Of a stretch of 64,000 nt of DNA, positions 27,253 to 36,468 are shown in pieces. The stretch's first letter is position 1. Each line of letters starts with the position of its first letter. The notes beneath the pieces are model-generated. The model worked only from the letters and a program-made list of their open reading frames with translations, was not told where the DNA came from and made no database searches. The stretch is from NCBI GenBank assembly GCA_041398605.1, contig JAWKUK010000003.1, positions 248,001 to 312,000 of the forward strand, in the 5' to 3' direction. The position numbers and the translations under genes were made by a program. Origin of the DNA: JAWKUK01 sp041398605 (GTDB lineage: Bacteria > Planctomycetota > UBA1135 > GCA-002686595).

Positions 27253-28014
27253 TCACGACTTCGCGGGATCGGAGACGAAGATCTCCACGCGACGATTGAG
27301 GCGCTTGTTCTCGGCGCTGTCGTTCGGCTTCAACGGGCTCCACTGGCCGAAGCCCATGACGACGATGTCCTTCGCCGAGGCGGGGTACTGAGAGATCATG
27401 AACGCACCGACCGAGATCGCGCGCGCCGCGGAGAGCTGCAGGTTGCCGTTTGGGAAGCGACGCTTCGTCTCTTCCTTCTTGACCGGGTCCGAGTCCGTAT
27501 GACCCCGCACGAAGATCTCACCATGCGGGCGCTGGTGGATCTCGCCGGCGAGGGTGCGCAGCGCGAGCTGCCCCTCTTGGCCGAGCTCATCGGAGCCAGA
27601 CTCGAAGAGGACTTTGTCCTGGATCATCAGGATGTAGCCGCCCTCGACGTCGAAGCGCTCGATGTCCTTGACCGGCCGGCCGAGCCCATCCAGCATCTCT
27701 TCGAGGGACGCGATCCGGTCTGTGACCTCGCCGCTGAAGCTCGCATTGCTGAGGCTGCCCAGCCGCATGTCGCTCAGCTGGTCACTGATGCGCGAGCGCT
27801 CGCTCACGCACTCGGCGAGCTGACGCTGCAGGTCATAGACCTTGATCTCGCAGGCCTTCGCGTAATCGCGCGTCTGCTGGACCTCCTGTGGGCTCGCGCA
27901 GGCTGCGGCCAGCGCGATGAGCGCGGCGGCGCAAGCCTTCAGCGCGTGGGCGCGCTTGGACAAGGGCGTCAGAACGATGCTGCGACGCGCGTTCGAAGTC
28001 GCGGCGTGAATCAT
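27253..28014 (-). CDS. OmpA-domain peptidoglycan-binding lipoprotein
   Basis: A 253-residue protein: a signal with a lipobox-like LAAAC, a coiled-coil segment (about residues 45-110) and a C-terminal OmpA domain (about 125-250) with VLFESGSDEL, IFVRGHTDSDPV and NKRLNRRVEIFV. The OmpA fold binds the peptide stem of peptidoglycan, and the layout resembles MotB/Pal-like anchors without the MotB helix. ATG 28014 follows GGAG at eight bases. It precedes the FGE-like gene. Confidence 0.88.
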   Translation of the reverse strand: MIHAATSNARRSIVLTPLSKRAHALKACAAALIALAAACASPQEVQQTRDYAKACEIKVYDLQRQLAECVSERSRISDQLSDMRLGSLSNASFSGEVTDRIASLEEMLDGLGRPVKDIERFDVEGGYILMIQDKVLFESGSDELGQEGQLALRTLAGEIHQRPHGEIFVRGHTDSDPVKKEETKRRFPNGNLQLSAARAISVGAFMISQYPASAKDIVVMGFGQWSPLKPNDSAENKRLNRRVEIFVSDPAKS

Positions 28015-28137
28015 GGTGCGGTCTCCGCTGTGAACCTGGGTTGCGGGGACGAAGATCACGGATGTCCCCCCTCGAGCGCCGACGATAGCGACTCGCTGCG
28101 TGCGAAACGAGCGCCGAACTGGAGCCTCCAAACGGAA

Positions 28138-28173
28138 GCGCCCGCGGGCCCCTTTGTGGGACGCCGCGGGCGC
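28138..28173 (-). terminator. Hairpin downstream of the HTH/anchor gene
   Basis: GCGCCCGCGG and CCGCGGGCGC form a perfect 10-bp stem, with a further CCC/GGG pairing inside the 16-nt loop. It lies about 150 bp after the upstream gene's stop and about 125 bp before the OmpA gene's ATG. Confidence 0.5.
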
Positions 28174-28204
28174 GAACGGATCCGGCTTGATGTGCTTCGG
28201 ACCA

Positions 28205-28264
28205 GCGCCACTCAGGTCGGCGCCACTCAGGTCGGCGCCACTGAGGTCGGCGCCACTCGGATCG
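28205..28264. repeat. 15-bp intergenic tandem repeat, 4 units
   Basis: Four contiguous 15-bp units (GCGCCACTCAGGTCG twice, then two variants). On the minus strand they read A-D-L-S-G, the consensus of pentapeptide repeats, in the same frame as the OmpA-domain gene 200 bp downstream but without a start codon. Confidence 0.92.
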
Positions 28265-28321
28265 GCGCTGTTGGAGCGGCGCCTTCTTGGCGGGGCTCCA
28301 GCGACGCCGGCCGGCGCCGGA

Positions 28322-28873
28322 TCAGTTGGCCGCCGTCGTCGTGTCGAACTTGGCCCCGAAGATCCCGGCGATGCCGCGCGCGATCTCGGACGCCGTGCCG
28401 GTTCCGAGCGAGACCAGGATCGGAGTCGCCAGGATCATCGCGATCGTCGTGACGATCAGGAGGCCCTTGACCCAACCCGGCTCCTCTTCTTCCTCGGCCA
28501 CGGCTGCGGCCACGGCGCTCTTGCGACGGACGGCAGCCGCTGCGGGGGCGTCGTCGAGCTCGAGCTCGCCGACGTCTTCGATGTCGTCGTCAATCAGAGT
28601 GTCCACGTCTGTGATCTCCTGGGTCGCCATGCCGGTCGCGCCATCGAGCTCTGTGTCGTCCTCGAAGACGAGCTCTTCCGTCGCGTCGCCTAGGTCCACA
28701 ACGTCGCTGTCGAGCTCGGCGCGGAGGTTGTCCACGTCGGCCTTGCGCAGCTTCATCGTGTCGCCCTTACGGAATGCGCGGATCTCGCCCTCGGAGACGA
28801 GGCGCTTGAGCTCCTCCTCCTTCAGCTTCAGCTCCTGCAAAGCTTCATCGAAGCTGTAGAAATCGTCGGCCAC
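28322..28873 (-). CDS. HTH (excisionase/MerR-like) protein with C-terminal membrane anchor
   Basis: A 183-residue protein. Residues about 3-50 (SFDEALQELKLKEEELKRLVSEGEIRAFRKGD) resemble the short winged-HTH of the excisionase/MerR type found as an N-terminal module in many planctomycete proteins. An acidic linker (about 50-120) follows, then a Glu-rich patch and one membrane helix at about 140-162. A membrane-tethered DNA- or protein-binding adaptor is implied. The start is GTG 28873 preceded by AGGAG at nine bases, rejecting a longer open frame. Confidence 0.72.
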   Translation of the reverse strand: MADDFYSFDEALQELKLKEEELKRLVSEGEIRAFRKGDTMKLRKADVDNLRAELDSDVVDLGDATEELVFEDDTELDGATGMATQEITDVDTLIDDDIEDVGELELDDAPAAAAVRRKSAVAAAVAEEEEEPGWVKGLLIVTTIAMILATPILVSLGTGTASEIARGIAGIFGAKFDTTTAAN

Positions 28874-29060
28874 GGGGATGGTCTCCTGCGAAGAGTGCTT
28901 GGGGGGATGGTCGCCGGCCCGCGAGGGGGTCCGTTCGACCGGGTCTGGGGGGGATGAACCGCCGCACGCCGCTGGGCGCACGCCGTATTCCTTCGAGAGT
29001 CTTCCGGGGCAGAGCGTACCAGACGACCCCGCCCCGCGTCACCTCATCGCCGCGGTGGGC

Positions 29061-29600
29061 TCAGCGATTGCCGCCACCTGCGGCGGGGTCGAGCAGGCCC
29101 TTGTCCTGGAACTGCTTCTCGAGCTCCCGGTAACGCAGCGGGCGGCCGGACGAGTCCTCGGTCTTGTCGTTGAAGCCGTCGAGCATCAGGTCGAGGTCAA
29201 TCCTGCGAGCGCCGACGAGGCGCAGGCCCTGGGTGCCGCCAGCGCCGCCGGTCGCCTGGTAGCAGGCGAGCTGCATCCCCTCGGTATCGACGAGGTAGAG
29301 CACCGATTGGCCGGTCAGGTCCACGCCCGTGACCGCGATCATGCGGTTGTTGGAGTCAGAGGCGCCGCCCCCATTGCTCAGCATGGGTTGGGTCTGGCTC
29401 TGGGGCGGCGCGGTCTGGCCTCCGGTCCCCTGCAACGCGCCGGCCGGCTGCAGCAGGGTGCCGAGCAGCATGCAGCCGAGCGCGCCAGCGGCGAGCCATG
29501 CGGGGCGCCCGGCAGCGGACCCGGCGGCGGACCCGGCCAAGAGGCCGGAGCGAGTGCCAGCGGCAGCACGGGAAGGGTCGTCGTGAACGTAGGTGGACAT
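29061..29600 (-). CDS. Small exported protein of planctomycete type
   Basis: A 179-residue protein with a signal-like hydrophobic segment (about residues 32-56, ending LQPAGALQ) and a compact domain MIAVTGVDLTGQSVLYLVDT...QLACYQA followed by LDLMLDGFNDKTED. I know this pattern as a conserved small protein of planctomycetes without assigned function. ATG 29600. A Gly/Ala linker encoded by short repeats (GSAAGSAAG) precedes the hydrophobic stretch. Confidence 0.7.
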   Translation of the reverse strand: MSTYVHDDPSRAAAGTRSGLLAGSAAGSAAGRPAWLAAGALGCMLLGTLLQPAGALQGTGGQTAPPQSQTQPMLSNGGGASDSNNRMIAVTGVDLTGQSVLYLVDTEGMQLACYQATGGAGGTQGLRLVGARRIDLDLMLDGFNDKTEDSSGRPLRYRELEKQFQDKGLLDPAAGGGNR

Positions 29601-29683
29601 GGTGCGCTCAGGGCGGCGCCGCCCACCGGGCGGGCCCCCAACGCCCCCTATGCTACCTGCGGCCGGCGGTTGCGACCACCGCC

Positions 29684-30676
29684 TCACATCCCTGCCAGAT
29701 CGCCAGAAATCTCCTCGAGGAGGTCCTTGAGGCTGACGATCCCGACGGGCCGCCCCGCGTCCTCGACGAGCGCGATCCGCCGCCCGAGCCCCTGCAGCCG
29801 TAGGAGGGCCCGGTCCACTGGGGTCGCTGCGTCGAGCCGCTCGAGGGGACGCACCCGGGTGAACACATCCGGCACGGCGCCCTCCGGGTCCCATTCCTGG
29901 AGGACCTCGAGCTGGTGGATGTAGCCCTCGATCGCGCCGTCCTCCGTGACCACCGGGAGGCGGGAGGCCCGCGCCTCCCGCACGACCGCAAAGGCCTCGG
30001 CGAGGGGGGCGTGGCGCTGCACCTTGACGACGCGGGACCAGGGGACCATCGCCCGGGACACCGGGATGCTGCGCAGGCGCAGGGCGTTGCGCGCGAGCTC
30101 CTCCGCCCTGGCCGAGAGCGCGCCATGCCGCCGCCCCTCGGCGAGGAAGATCGCGAGCGACTCGCGCGCGTCGAGGCGGCCGGTCCGGTCCGGCTTCACG
30201 CCGATCAGGCGCTCGAGCACGATCGTGATCACTCGCAGGGCCCGCTCGAGCGGCCAGTACACCACGCGCGAGGCCGCGAGGAACGGCGCGACGGCGCGTG
30301 TAAAGGCCCCAGGGCGGCGCCGGAAGAGGTCCTTGGGCAAGGCCTCGCCGAACAGGAAGACGAGCGGCGTCAGCACACAGGCCACCGAGAGCGCTTGCAG
30401 GCGGTGGTCCTCGAAGTGGAACGCCCGCGACAGGAGCGCCTCGCCGAGCTTGGTCGAGAGCTCGAGGACGAGGTTGTTCCCGATGAGGATCGTGACGAGC
30501 AGCGCCGAGTCATTGGATGCGAGCCAGCTCACGAGCCGCGCGCGGCGCCCGCCGCGGCTGGCCTCGAGGTCCATCTGCGCGCGCGAGAGGCTGTAGAAGC
30601 CGATCTCCGAGCCCGAGTACAAGGCGCTGCCGAGCAGGCACAGCAGCAGGAAAAAGACCTCCAGCGTGACCGTCAT
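29684..30676 (-). CDS. CNNM (DUF21) and CBS domain membrane protein
   Basis: A 330-residue protein with the CNNM transmembrane domain (about residues 1-165; LLGSALYSGSEIGFYSLS, LVTILIGNNLVLE) and two CBS motifs (about 195-325). These proteins resemble CorC/CNNM magnesium-related transporters. Unlike its upstream neighbour it has no C-terminal CorC_HlyC domain. ATG 30676 overlaps the neighbour's stop (30673), so the pair is translationally coupled. Confidence 0.88.
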   Translation of the reverse strand: MTVTLEVFFLLLCLLGSALYSGSEIGFYSLSRAQMDLEASRGGRRARLVSWLASNDSALLVTILIGNNLVLELSTKLGEALLSRAFHFEDHRLQALSVACVLTPLVFLFGEALPKDLFRRRPGAFTRAVAPFLAASRVVYWPLERALRVITIVLERLIGVKPDRTGRLDARESLAIFLAEGRRHGALSARAEELARNALRLRSIPVSRAMVPWSRVVKVQRHAPLAEAFAVVREARASRLPVVTEDGAIEGYIHQLEVLQEWDPEGAVPDVFTRVRPLERLDAATPVDRALLRLQGLGRRIALVEDAGRPVGIVSLKDLLEEISGDLAGM

Positions 30677-31905
30677 CGCCAGCCCTCTTCGTCCCGGACG
30701 TCGCCCGTGAATTCGATCAGCAGCGTCCGCAGCCGGCGTCCGCGCACCTCGTCCACCTCACACTCGAGGCCCCCGCGCAATGGGACACGGTCGCCCCGAC
30801 GCGGGATTCGGCCCAACATCGCGGTCACGTACCCCCCGACGGTCTCGAACGCGTTCGGGACGATCTCGAAGCCGAGCCAGTCGTTCCAATCGCGCACAGA
30901 GAGCGAGCCGGAGACCCGGTAGGTGCGCTCGCCGATCGGAACGACCTCGACCTCCTTCTCCTCACCTTCGACAAGCAGCTCGCCGACGAGCGCTTCGAAC
31001 ACATCCTCGAGCGTGATGACGCCCGCCGTGCCCCCCCACTCATCGACGACGACCGCCTCGGAGATGCGGTCTTCGCGCATGACCTGCAGCAGCGCGAGCA
31101 CGCTCCCGACCTCGGGAAAGAACTTGGTCGGCATCATCAAGGAGGCGACGGAGCGGTCCGGGCGCACGAGGATGTCGCGCACCTCCACCGAGCCGACGAC
31201 GTTGTCTGCGCCATTGACGACGACCGGCATCCACGCGAGGCGGCGGCGACGGGCGTCCTCGAGCACCGCGTCAAGCTGGCTCTCCGTCGCGTCGCGCTCG
31301 AGGAAGAGCACGTCCACGCGTGGGGTCATGAGCTCCCGCACCCGCATGTCGCCGAGCTCGACGATCTCCGCTAGGAGGTCGGCCTCACCGTGACGCAGCA
31401 CGCCGCGCTCCCTGCTCCGCTCGACGAGCTCCGCGAGGGCGTCCGGCGAAACGCCGCTCTCGCGTCGGTGCTCCTCTCCGGTCAGCCGCAGTAAGAAGTC
31501 CAGCACCATCGAGATCACGCGGCGCGCGGGCGTGATCGCCCGCACCAGCAACGTCAAGGGCAGCGCCGCTGCGCGCGCGATCGGCTCCGGTGTGCGCAGC
31601 GCCAGCGCCTTCGGCAGGATCTCCCCAGTCAACAAGACCGCGACGAGCGCCGTGAATCCCGCGACGACGGGTCGCTCAATGCCGATGTCGCGCAGCGCCG
31701 CGGGCGCGAGCGCGAAGATCAACAGGTTGACGACCAAGTTGCCCAGCAGGATCGAGACGAGCAGCGCCCGTGGATCGGCGAGCAGGCGCTGCGCCCGCGC
31801 GCCGATGCGCCCGCGCGCCTCGGGCTCGAGGCTGAACAGCGCAGTCTCGGACGCGCTGAACGAGCCGGACAGCACGAGCAGGCAGAACAAGAAGAGGAGC
31901 GTCAT
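30673..31905 (-). CDS. CNNM/CBS/CorC_HlyC family protein
   Basis: A 410-residue protein: CNNM membrane domain (LLVLSGSFSASETALFSLE; SILLGNLVVNL), paired CBS domains with VKELM-like RVRELMTPRVDVLFLE and DEWGGTAGVITLEDVFEALVGEL, and the C-terminal CorC_HlyC domain (YRVSGSLSVRDWNDWLG). Known relatives are linked to magnesium or cobalt export and to membrane integrity. ATG 31905 overlaps the histidine kinase stop. Together the two CNNM genes may make a heteromer, one partner lacking the C-terminal domain. Confidence 0.9.
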   Translation of the reverse strand: MTLLFLFCLLVLSGSFSASETALFSLEPEARGRIGARAQRLLADPRALLVSILLGNLVVNLLIFALAPAALRDIGIERPVVAGFTALVAVLLTGEILPKALALRTPEPIARAAALPLTLLVRAITPARRVISMVLDFLLRLTGEEHRRESGVSPDALAELVERSRERGVLRHGEADLLAEIVELGDMRVRELMTPRVDVLFLERDATESQLDAVLEDARRRRLAWMPVVVNGADNVVGSVEVRDILVRPDRSVASLMMPTKFFPEVGSVLALLQVMREDRISEAVVVDEWGGTAGVITLEDVFEALVGELLVEGEEKEVEVVPIGERTYRVSGSLSVRDWNDWLGFEIVPNAFETVGGYVTAMLGRIPRRGDRVPLRGGLECEVDEVRGRRLRTLLIEFTGDVRDEEGWR

Positions 31906-33632
31906 GGGGTCGCCACCGTCGACGGTCCGGCAACGGGCAGCTCAAGCTCGACCCGGAAGCCGCACCCGGGCTGGCTCCAAAGCAGCACCCGCCCGCCGTG
32001 GGCGTGCGCGACATGGTGCACGATTGCGAGGCCGAGGCCCGTCCCACGGCCTTGGCTCTTCGTGGTGAAGAACGCGTCGGCCGCGCGAGCCAGCACCTCA
32101 TCGTCGACCCCCGGGCCGTCGTCGACGACCGTCAGCCGTTGCACGCCTTGCTCCTCGACGAGGGTCAGGCGCACTTCGCCTCGCTCGCGCGCTTCGAGGG
32201 CGTCGAGCGCATTGACGAACAAGTTCAACACGGCTTGCCCCAGCTCATTGGCGGCGCCGCGGATCGGACCGAGCGGCGCCCAGAGGTCGAACGCGTGGAG
32301 CGTGTCGGCGTCGCGCTCCGCGCCGTGGCCGTCACACACGACAAAGCGCACGTTCTGCAACAGCGCGCGATGGTGCACGAGCCCAAAGGCGTCTTCGATC
32401 GGGCCACGCAGCGCAAGCAGCGCGACCTCGGGCGCCCGCGGCGCCAGGCGCAGCAGCCGTCCGACGGTCTCGCGGATCCGCTCCAAGCCGCTGCGCACGA
32501 GCGCAAAGTACTCCTGGCGGCGCTCAGGCGACAGGTCCGATCGCTCGAGGCGTTCGATCGCGTTGAGGAGCCCGCCGACTGGATTGTTGATCTCGTGCGC
32601 GACGCCTGCGGCGAGCTCGCCCGTCGCTGCCAGGCGCCGCTGCGTCATCGCTGCGGTCTCGGCGCGGCGCGCTTGGTCGGTCGCGTGCGCGACCTCGCGC
32701 TCGAGAGAGGCGCTGAAGTGCTCGACTTGCGCGGCCATCGCATTGAAGCCGCGCACGAGCGAAGCGAGCTCGTCGTTGCGCTCCATCTCGGGCACGCGCG
32801 CCGTCAAATCGCCGCCCTCGACGCGCCCGGCGGCCGCTGCGAGGCCCGACACGGGGTCGATCACGAGCCGCCGAACCGCCACGAGGGTCACCAACGTCGC
32901 GACGAGCAGCGTCACAGCGAACCACGGCAAGATCCGGCCGATGACCGTCGCCGCGACCCCTGTGTCGCGGTGCGGCCGGTACCAACACCCCCCCCAGCGG
33001 TCCCCGCCGGGGAGCGTGATCGGCAGCACCACCGAGCCATCGTCCAGGTCAAACCGCCCGCCCGACCGCACGACGGTGGCGATGCCGTCGAGCACGCGCT
33101 GCTCGTCGAACTCCGCGCCGCGCCCTGCGCGCCCCTGGGGGTTCACGTAGACACCCTGCACGACCCAGCGCCCGAGGGCATCGCGCTCGGGCACCTGCGC
33201 CACGACCACGTCCGCGACCGGCTCATAGCGCCAAAAGCTGAGGTCGAGCAGCCACTGCGTGAACACCATTCCGCGCTCGTCGAGGATGTCCGAGACGAGC
33301 CCGAGCGCAAAGTCGTCGCGCCGCTGCAGGGCCGTCGCCCGCTCGCGCTCCGCGAGCGAGACCGTCACCCAGGTCAGCACGAGGAACGCGGCGAGGTTCA
33401 CTGCGACGACGAGCGAAATGAGCGGCACCCGCAGGGACGCGCGCCGCCGCAGCGCGGGCCCCGACCCGTTCGGGCCGTGGGCCTGGTACGGGCTCCTGGC
33501 GCTGGGTTGCGCGAGCGCGCTCGGCGCCTGGACCTCCCGGGCCTCGGCAGGGGCCGTGCCTCCGCCGCGCTGACCCGGCGTCGCCGGGCCAGGCGGAGCT
33601 GGTGGGTCGAATGCAGCGTCGCGGTCGCTCAA
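31902..33632 (-). CDS. Membrane sensor histidine kinase
   Basis: A 576-residue kinase: a Pro/Ala-rich cytoplasmic N-terminus, membrane helix at about 75-97, a periplasmic sensor of about 120 residues, a second helix (about 222-243), HAMP, and the catalytic core with the H-box AGVAHEINNPVGG, N-box NLFVNALDAL, G1 DDGPGVDD and G2 GRGTGLGLAI. The H-box is of the NtrB-like HEINNP type. No response regulator gene is adjacent. It lies at the head of the CNNM pair through an overlap at 31902-31905, suggesting a link with ion homeostasis, but that is inference. Confidence 0.9.
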   Translation of the reverse strand: MSDRDAAFDPPAPPGPATPGQRGGGTAPAEAREVQAPSALAQPSARSPYQAHGPNGSGPALRRRASLRVPLISLVVAVNLAAFLVLTWVTVSLAERERATALQRRDDFALGLVSDILDERGMVFTQWLLDLSFWRYEPVADVVVAQVPERDALGRWVVQGVYVNPQGRAGRGAEFDEQRVLDGIATVVRSGGRFDLDDGSVVLPITLPGGDRWGGCWYRPHRDTGVAATVIGRILPWFAVTLLVATLVTLVAVRRLVIDPVSGLAAAAGRVEGGDLTARVPEMERNDELASLVRGFNAMAAQVEHFSASLEREVAHATDQARRAETAAMTQRRLAATGELAAGVAHEINNPVGGLLNAIERLERSDLSPERRQEYFALVRSGLERIRETVGRLLRLAPRAPEVALLALRGPIEDAFGLVHHRALLQNVRFVVCDGHGAERDADTLHAFDLWAPLGPIRGAANELGQAVLNLFVNALDALEARERGEVRLTLVEEQGVQRLTVVDDGPGVDDEVLARAADAFFTTKSQGRGTGLGLAIVHHVAHAHGGRVLLWSQPGCGFRVELELPVAGPSTVATP

Positions 33633-33635
33633 GCC

Positions 33636-34781
33636 CTACGTGCTCCCGATGGCGCCCATGATGTCCAAGAGCGGCAGGAACAGCGCGATGACGATGAAGC
33701 CGACGACCACCGCCATCGCAACGATCATCAACGGCTCGAGGAGGTTGAGGAGGCGCGTCGTGCCGCGGTCGACCTGCTTCTCATAGGCCTCGGCGACCTT
33801 CAAGAGCATGTTGTCGAGCTCGCCGGTCTCTTCACCGACGTCGACCATGTTCACGACGATGTCGTCGAAGACCCCGGTCTCGCCCATCGGCCGCGCGATG
33901 CCTTCACCTTCGCGCACCGTCCTCCGGATGTCCTCGACCGCGTCGCGCAGGACTTCGTTGCCTGTCGTGTCGCGCACGATGCCGAGCGCATCGAGGTGCG
34001 GCACACCGGCCTGGATCAGGGTGCCGAACGTCCGGCTGAAGCCCGCAATGATGGTCTTGCGCAGCACGCCGCCCAGGACGGGGACCCGCAGGAGGAAGGC
34101 GTGGAAGAATCGGCGGTACCCCTGGCGCTTCGCCAAGAGCCCAAGGTGCAGCACCAGGAGCAGCGCGGGGAGCCCGAACACGATGTACCAGCGATCGCGA
34201 ATGAACGTGCTGACGTTCAACAGGATCTGTGTCACCTCGGGCAGGTCGACGCCGAAGCTGTCAAAGATCTCTTTGAACTTCGGGATGACAAACGCCATCA
34301 CCGCAGAGACGACGCCCACCGCGACGAGCACGAGCACCGTCGGGTAGATCATCGCTGTCCCGATCTTGCCGCGCACCTCCGCCGCCTTCTCGCGGAAGAC
34401 CGCCAGGCGCTGCAGCACGCGGTCGAGGACACCGCCCGCCTCACCGGCGCGCACCATCGACGCGTAGAGGCGATCGAACACGCGGTCGTGCTTCTGCATC
34501 GCTTCGGAGAGCGGCGAGCCACCTGAGACGTCCTCCGTGATCTCGCGCAGGACCTCCTTGAAGGGCCCTGGGCGCGTCTGTCCCTCGAGGATCGTCAGGG
34601 CGCGAACGACCGGAATGCCGGCCTCCGACAGCGTCGCGAGCTGGATCGTGAACTCCGTGACGGTCGCCGAATTGACGCGGCCGCTGCGTCCGCGACGCGG
34701 CGCCGGCCCCCCCGCGGAGCTGGCGCGCGGCGCCTCGCGCGGGGCGGCCTTCGGCGTGGATCTCTGGATTCGTTTCGCCAT
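33636..34781 (-). CDS. GspF/PilC inner-membrane platform protein
   Basis: A 381-residue protein with two T2SSF domains: FTIQLATLSEAGIPVVRAL and FSRTFGTLIQAGVPHLDAL, each followed by a helix-rich region and the membrane hairpins (AMIYPTVLVLVAVGVVSAV; LLEPLMIVAMAVVVGFIVIALFLPL). It forms the inner-membrane platform for pilus or secretion pseudopilus assembly. ATG 34781 lies 4 bases after the GspE stop; the longer open frame (to 34904) would overlap GspE by 120 bp and is rejected. The N-terminal 30 residues are basic and unconserved. Confidence 0.93.
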   Translation of the reverse strand: MAKRIQRSTPKAAPREAPRASSAGGPAPRRGRSGRVNSATVTEFTIQLATLSEAGIPVVRALTILEGQTRPGPFKEVLREITEDVSGGSPLSEAMQKHDRVFDRLYASMVRAGEAGGVLDRVLQRLAVFREKAAEVRGKIGTAMIYPTVLVLVAVGVVSAVMAFVIPKFKEIFDSFGVDLPEVTQILLNVSTFIRDRWYIVFGLPALLLVLHLGLLAKRQGYRRFFHAFLLRVPVLGGVLRKTIIAGFSRTFGTLIQAGVPHLDALGIVRDTTGNEVLRDAVEDIRRTVREGEGIARPMGETGVFDDIVVNMVDVGEETGELDNMLLKVAEAYEKQVDRGTTRLLNLLEPLMIVAMAVVVGFIVIALFLPLLDIMGAIGST

Positions 34782-34785
34782 GTCT

Positions 34786-36468
34786 TCAGACCATCGTCTC
34801 GCGCAGGACCTCTTCGATCGTCGTACGGCCCGAGGCCGCGAGCGCGAGCCCTGCTTCGCGCAGGGACCGCATCCCGTTCGCTGCCGCGATCCGCCGGAGC
34901 GCATCGATCGGCTGCTCCTCCTCGATCGCGCGCCGCACCTCGTCGTCGACGCGCATGATCTCGAAGATGCCGGTTCGGCCGGCGTAGCCCGTGTGGTGGC
35001 AATTCGCGCAGCCTTTGCCGTACGCGAGCGTGCGCCCCTCGATCGCTGCCGCGTCGGGCCCGAGCTCTCGCAGCAGGTCCTCGTCCGGAGTGAACGTCTG
35101 CCGACACTGCGCGCAGATGGTGCGCACGAGGCGCTGCGCGACGACGGCCTCGAGCGTCGCGGCGATCAAGAACGGCTCGACCCCCATGTCGACCAGGCGC
35201 GTCACCGTGCTCGGCGCGTCGTTGGTGTGGATCGTGGCGAACACGGTGTGACCCGTGAGGCTCGCCTCGACGGCCGTCGTGCCCGTCTCACGATCGCGGA
35301 TCTCGCCGACCAAGATCTTGTCCGGGTCCTGGCGCAGGATCGCCCGCAGGACCTTGGCATAGGTCACGCCGATCTCCTCGTTGATCGGCACCTGCACGAT
35401 GCCCTGCATGTCGTACTCGACCGGGTCCTCGACCGTGATGATCTTGACCTCGGGCGTGTTCGCCTCGGTCAGCATCGCGTACAGCGTGGTCGTCTTACCC
35501 GAGCCCGTCGGGCCCGTCACGAGCACGATGCCGTGGGGGATCTCGGTCAGGCGCTTCAGGGCGCGCTCGTCATCCGGGTGCAGCCCGAGCGCCTTCAGGT
35601 CGAGCGCGACGGCGTTCCGGTCGAGCACGCGCATGACGCAGCCCTCGCCCGACGCGCCCGGCAACGTGGCGACCCGCAGGTCGACGGGGCGCCCATCGAT
35701 CGCGAGCTCGATCCGCCCGTCCTGCGGCACGCGGATCTCCGTGATGTCGAGGTTCGCCATCACCTTGATGCGTGAGACGAGCGGCAGCGCGAGGTGCGGC
35801 GGCGGCCCCTCGACCTCGTACAACGAGCCGTCCACGCGATAGCGAATCCTAAACTCGTCCTGATAGACCTCGAAGTGAATGTCGCTCGCCCGATCCCGGA
35901 CCGCGCGGAACAGGATCGAGTTCAGGAGGCGCACGACAGGCATCGCTTGCGCCGCGCTCTCGGCGTCGCCGCCGAGCGCCGCGCGCGCCGCGTCCGCGAT
36001 CGCATCGGCGAGGCTCGTCTCCTCGCCGTAGTGGCGCATCACGAGCTCCTTGAGCCGCTTCGCGTCCCCCACAGCGCCGCGCACCGTGCAACCCGTCGTG
36101 AACGCGAGGTCCTCGAGGACCGCCGTGTTCAGCGGGTCGCTGAGCGCGACGACGAGCACGTTGCCTTCGCGCCGCAGCGGCAGGACGCCGTAGGCGTGCG
36201 CCGTCGTCCCGTCGACGAGCGAGAGCGCGTTCGCCTGCGGCTCGACGCGGTCGAGGTCGACGGTCTCGAGCCCGGCCTGCTGCGCGAGCGCGAGCGTCAC
36301 GTCGCCGTCCGCGCACGCTTGCATCCGCACCAGCACCTGGCCGATGAGCCCGCCCCCCTTGCGCTGCTCGGCGAGGGCCTGCTGCACCTGGGACTCACGC
36401 ACGGCGCCGCGCGCCTTCAAGATCTGGCCCAGGAGCTGACGCCCGGCGGCCGCGTTGCCGACGCTCAC
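34786..36468 (-). CDS. GspE/PilB assembly ATPase with MshEN domain
   Basis: A 560-residue ATPase. An MshEN-type N-terminal domain (LLGQILKARGAVRESQVQQAL) precedes the secretion ATPase: RASDIHFEVYQD, GPTGSGKTTTLYA (Walker A), the Asp box GEIRDRETGTTA, the His box HTVFATIHTNDAPS, and a tetracysteine zinc motif (C-x2-C at CAQCRQ and C-x2-C at CANCHH). MshEN domains in other systems bind c-di-GMP. ATG 36468 overlaps the PilT stop. This is one of two such ATPases in the cluster. Confidence 0.94.
   Translation of the reverse strand: MSVGNAAAGRQLLGQILKARGAVRESQVQQALAEQRKGGGLIGQVLVRMQACADGDVTLALAQQAGLETVDLDRVEPQANALSLVDGTTAHAYGVLPLRREGNVLVVALSDPLNTAVLEDLAFTTGCTVRGAVGDAKRLKELVMRHYGEETSLADAIADAARAALGGDAESAAQAMPVVRLLNSILFRAVRDRASDIHFEVYQDEFRIRYRVDGSLYEVEGPPPHLALPLVSRIKVMANLDITEIRVPQDGRIELAIDGRPVDLRVATLPGASGEGCVMRVLDRNAVALDLKALGLHPDDERALKRLTEIPHGIVLVTGPTGSGKTTTLYAMLTEANTPEVKIITVEDPVEYDMQGIVQVPINEEIGVTYAKVLRAILRQDPDKILVGEIRDRETGTTAVEASLTGHTVFATIHTNDAPSTVTRLVDMGVEPFLIAATLEAVVAQRLVRTICAQCRQTFTPDEDLLRELGPDAAAIEGRTLAYGKGCANCHHTGYAGRTGIFEIMRVDDEVRRAIEEEQPIDALRRIAAANGMRSLREAGLALAASGRTTIEEVLRETMV

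Larger units (their letters stand above)
28015..28321. other. 307-bp intergenic region with repeat and hairpin
   Basis: Between the HTH/anchor gene and the OmpA-domain gene lie a 15-bp tandem repeat (28205-28264) and a GC-rich hairpin (28138-28173). The frame of the OmpA gene stays open upstream through the repeat without an ATG, GTG or TTG before 28131. Confidence 0.6.

Noticed and set aside
31998..34526. 842-codon plus-strand open frame
   Set aside because: Antisense shadow of the histidine kinase and GspF genes, whose motifs are fully conserved.
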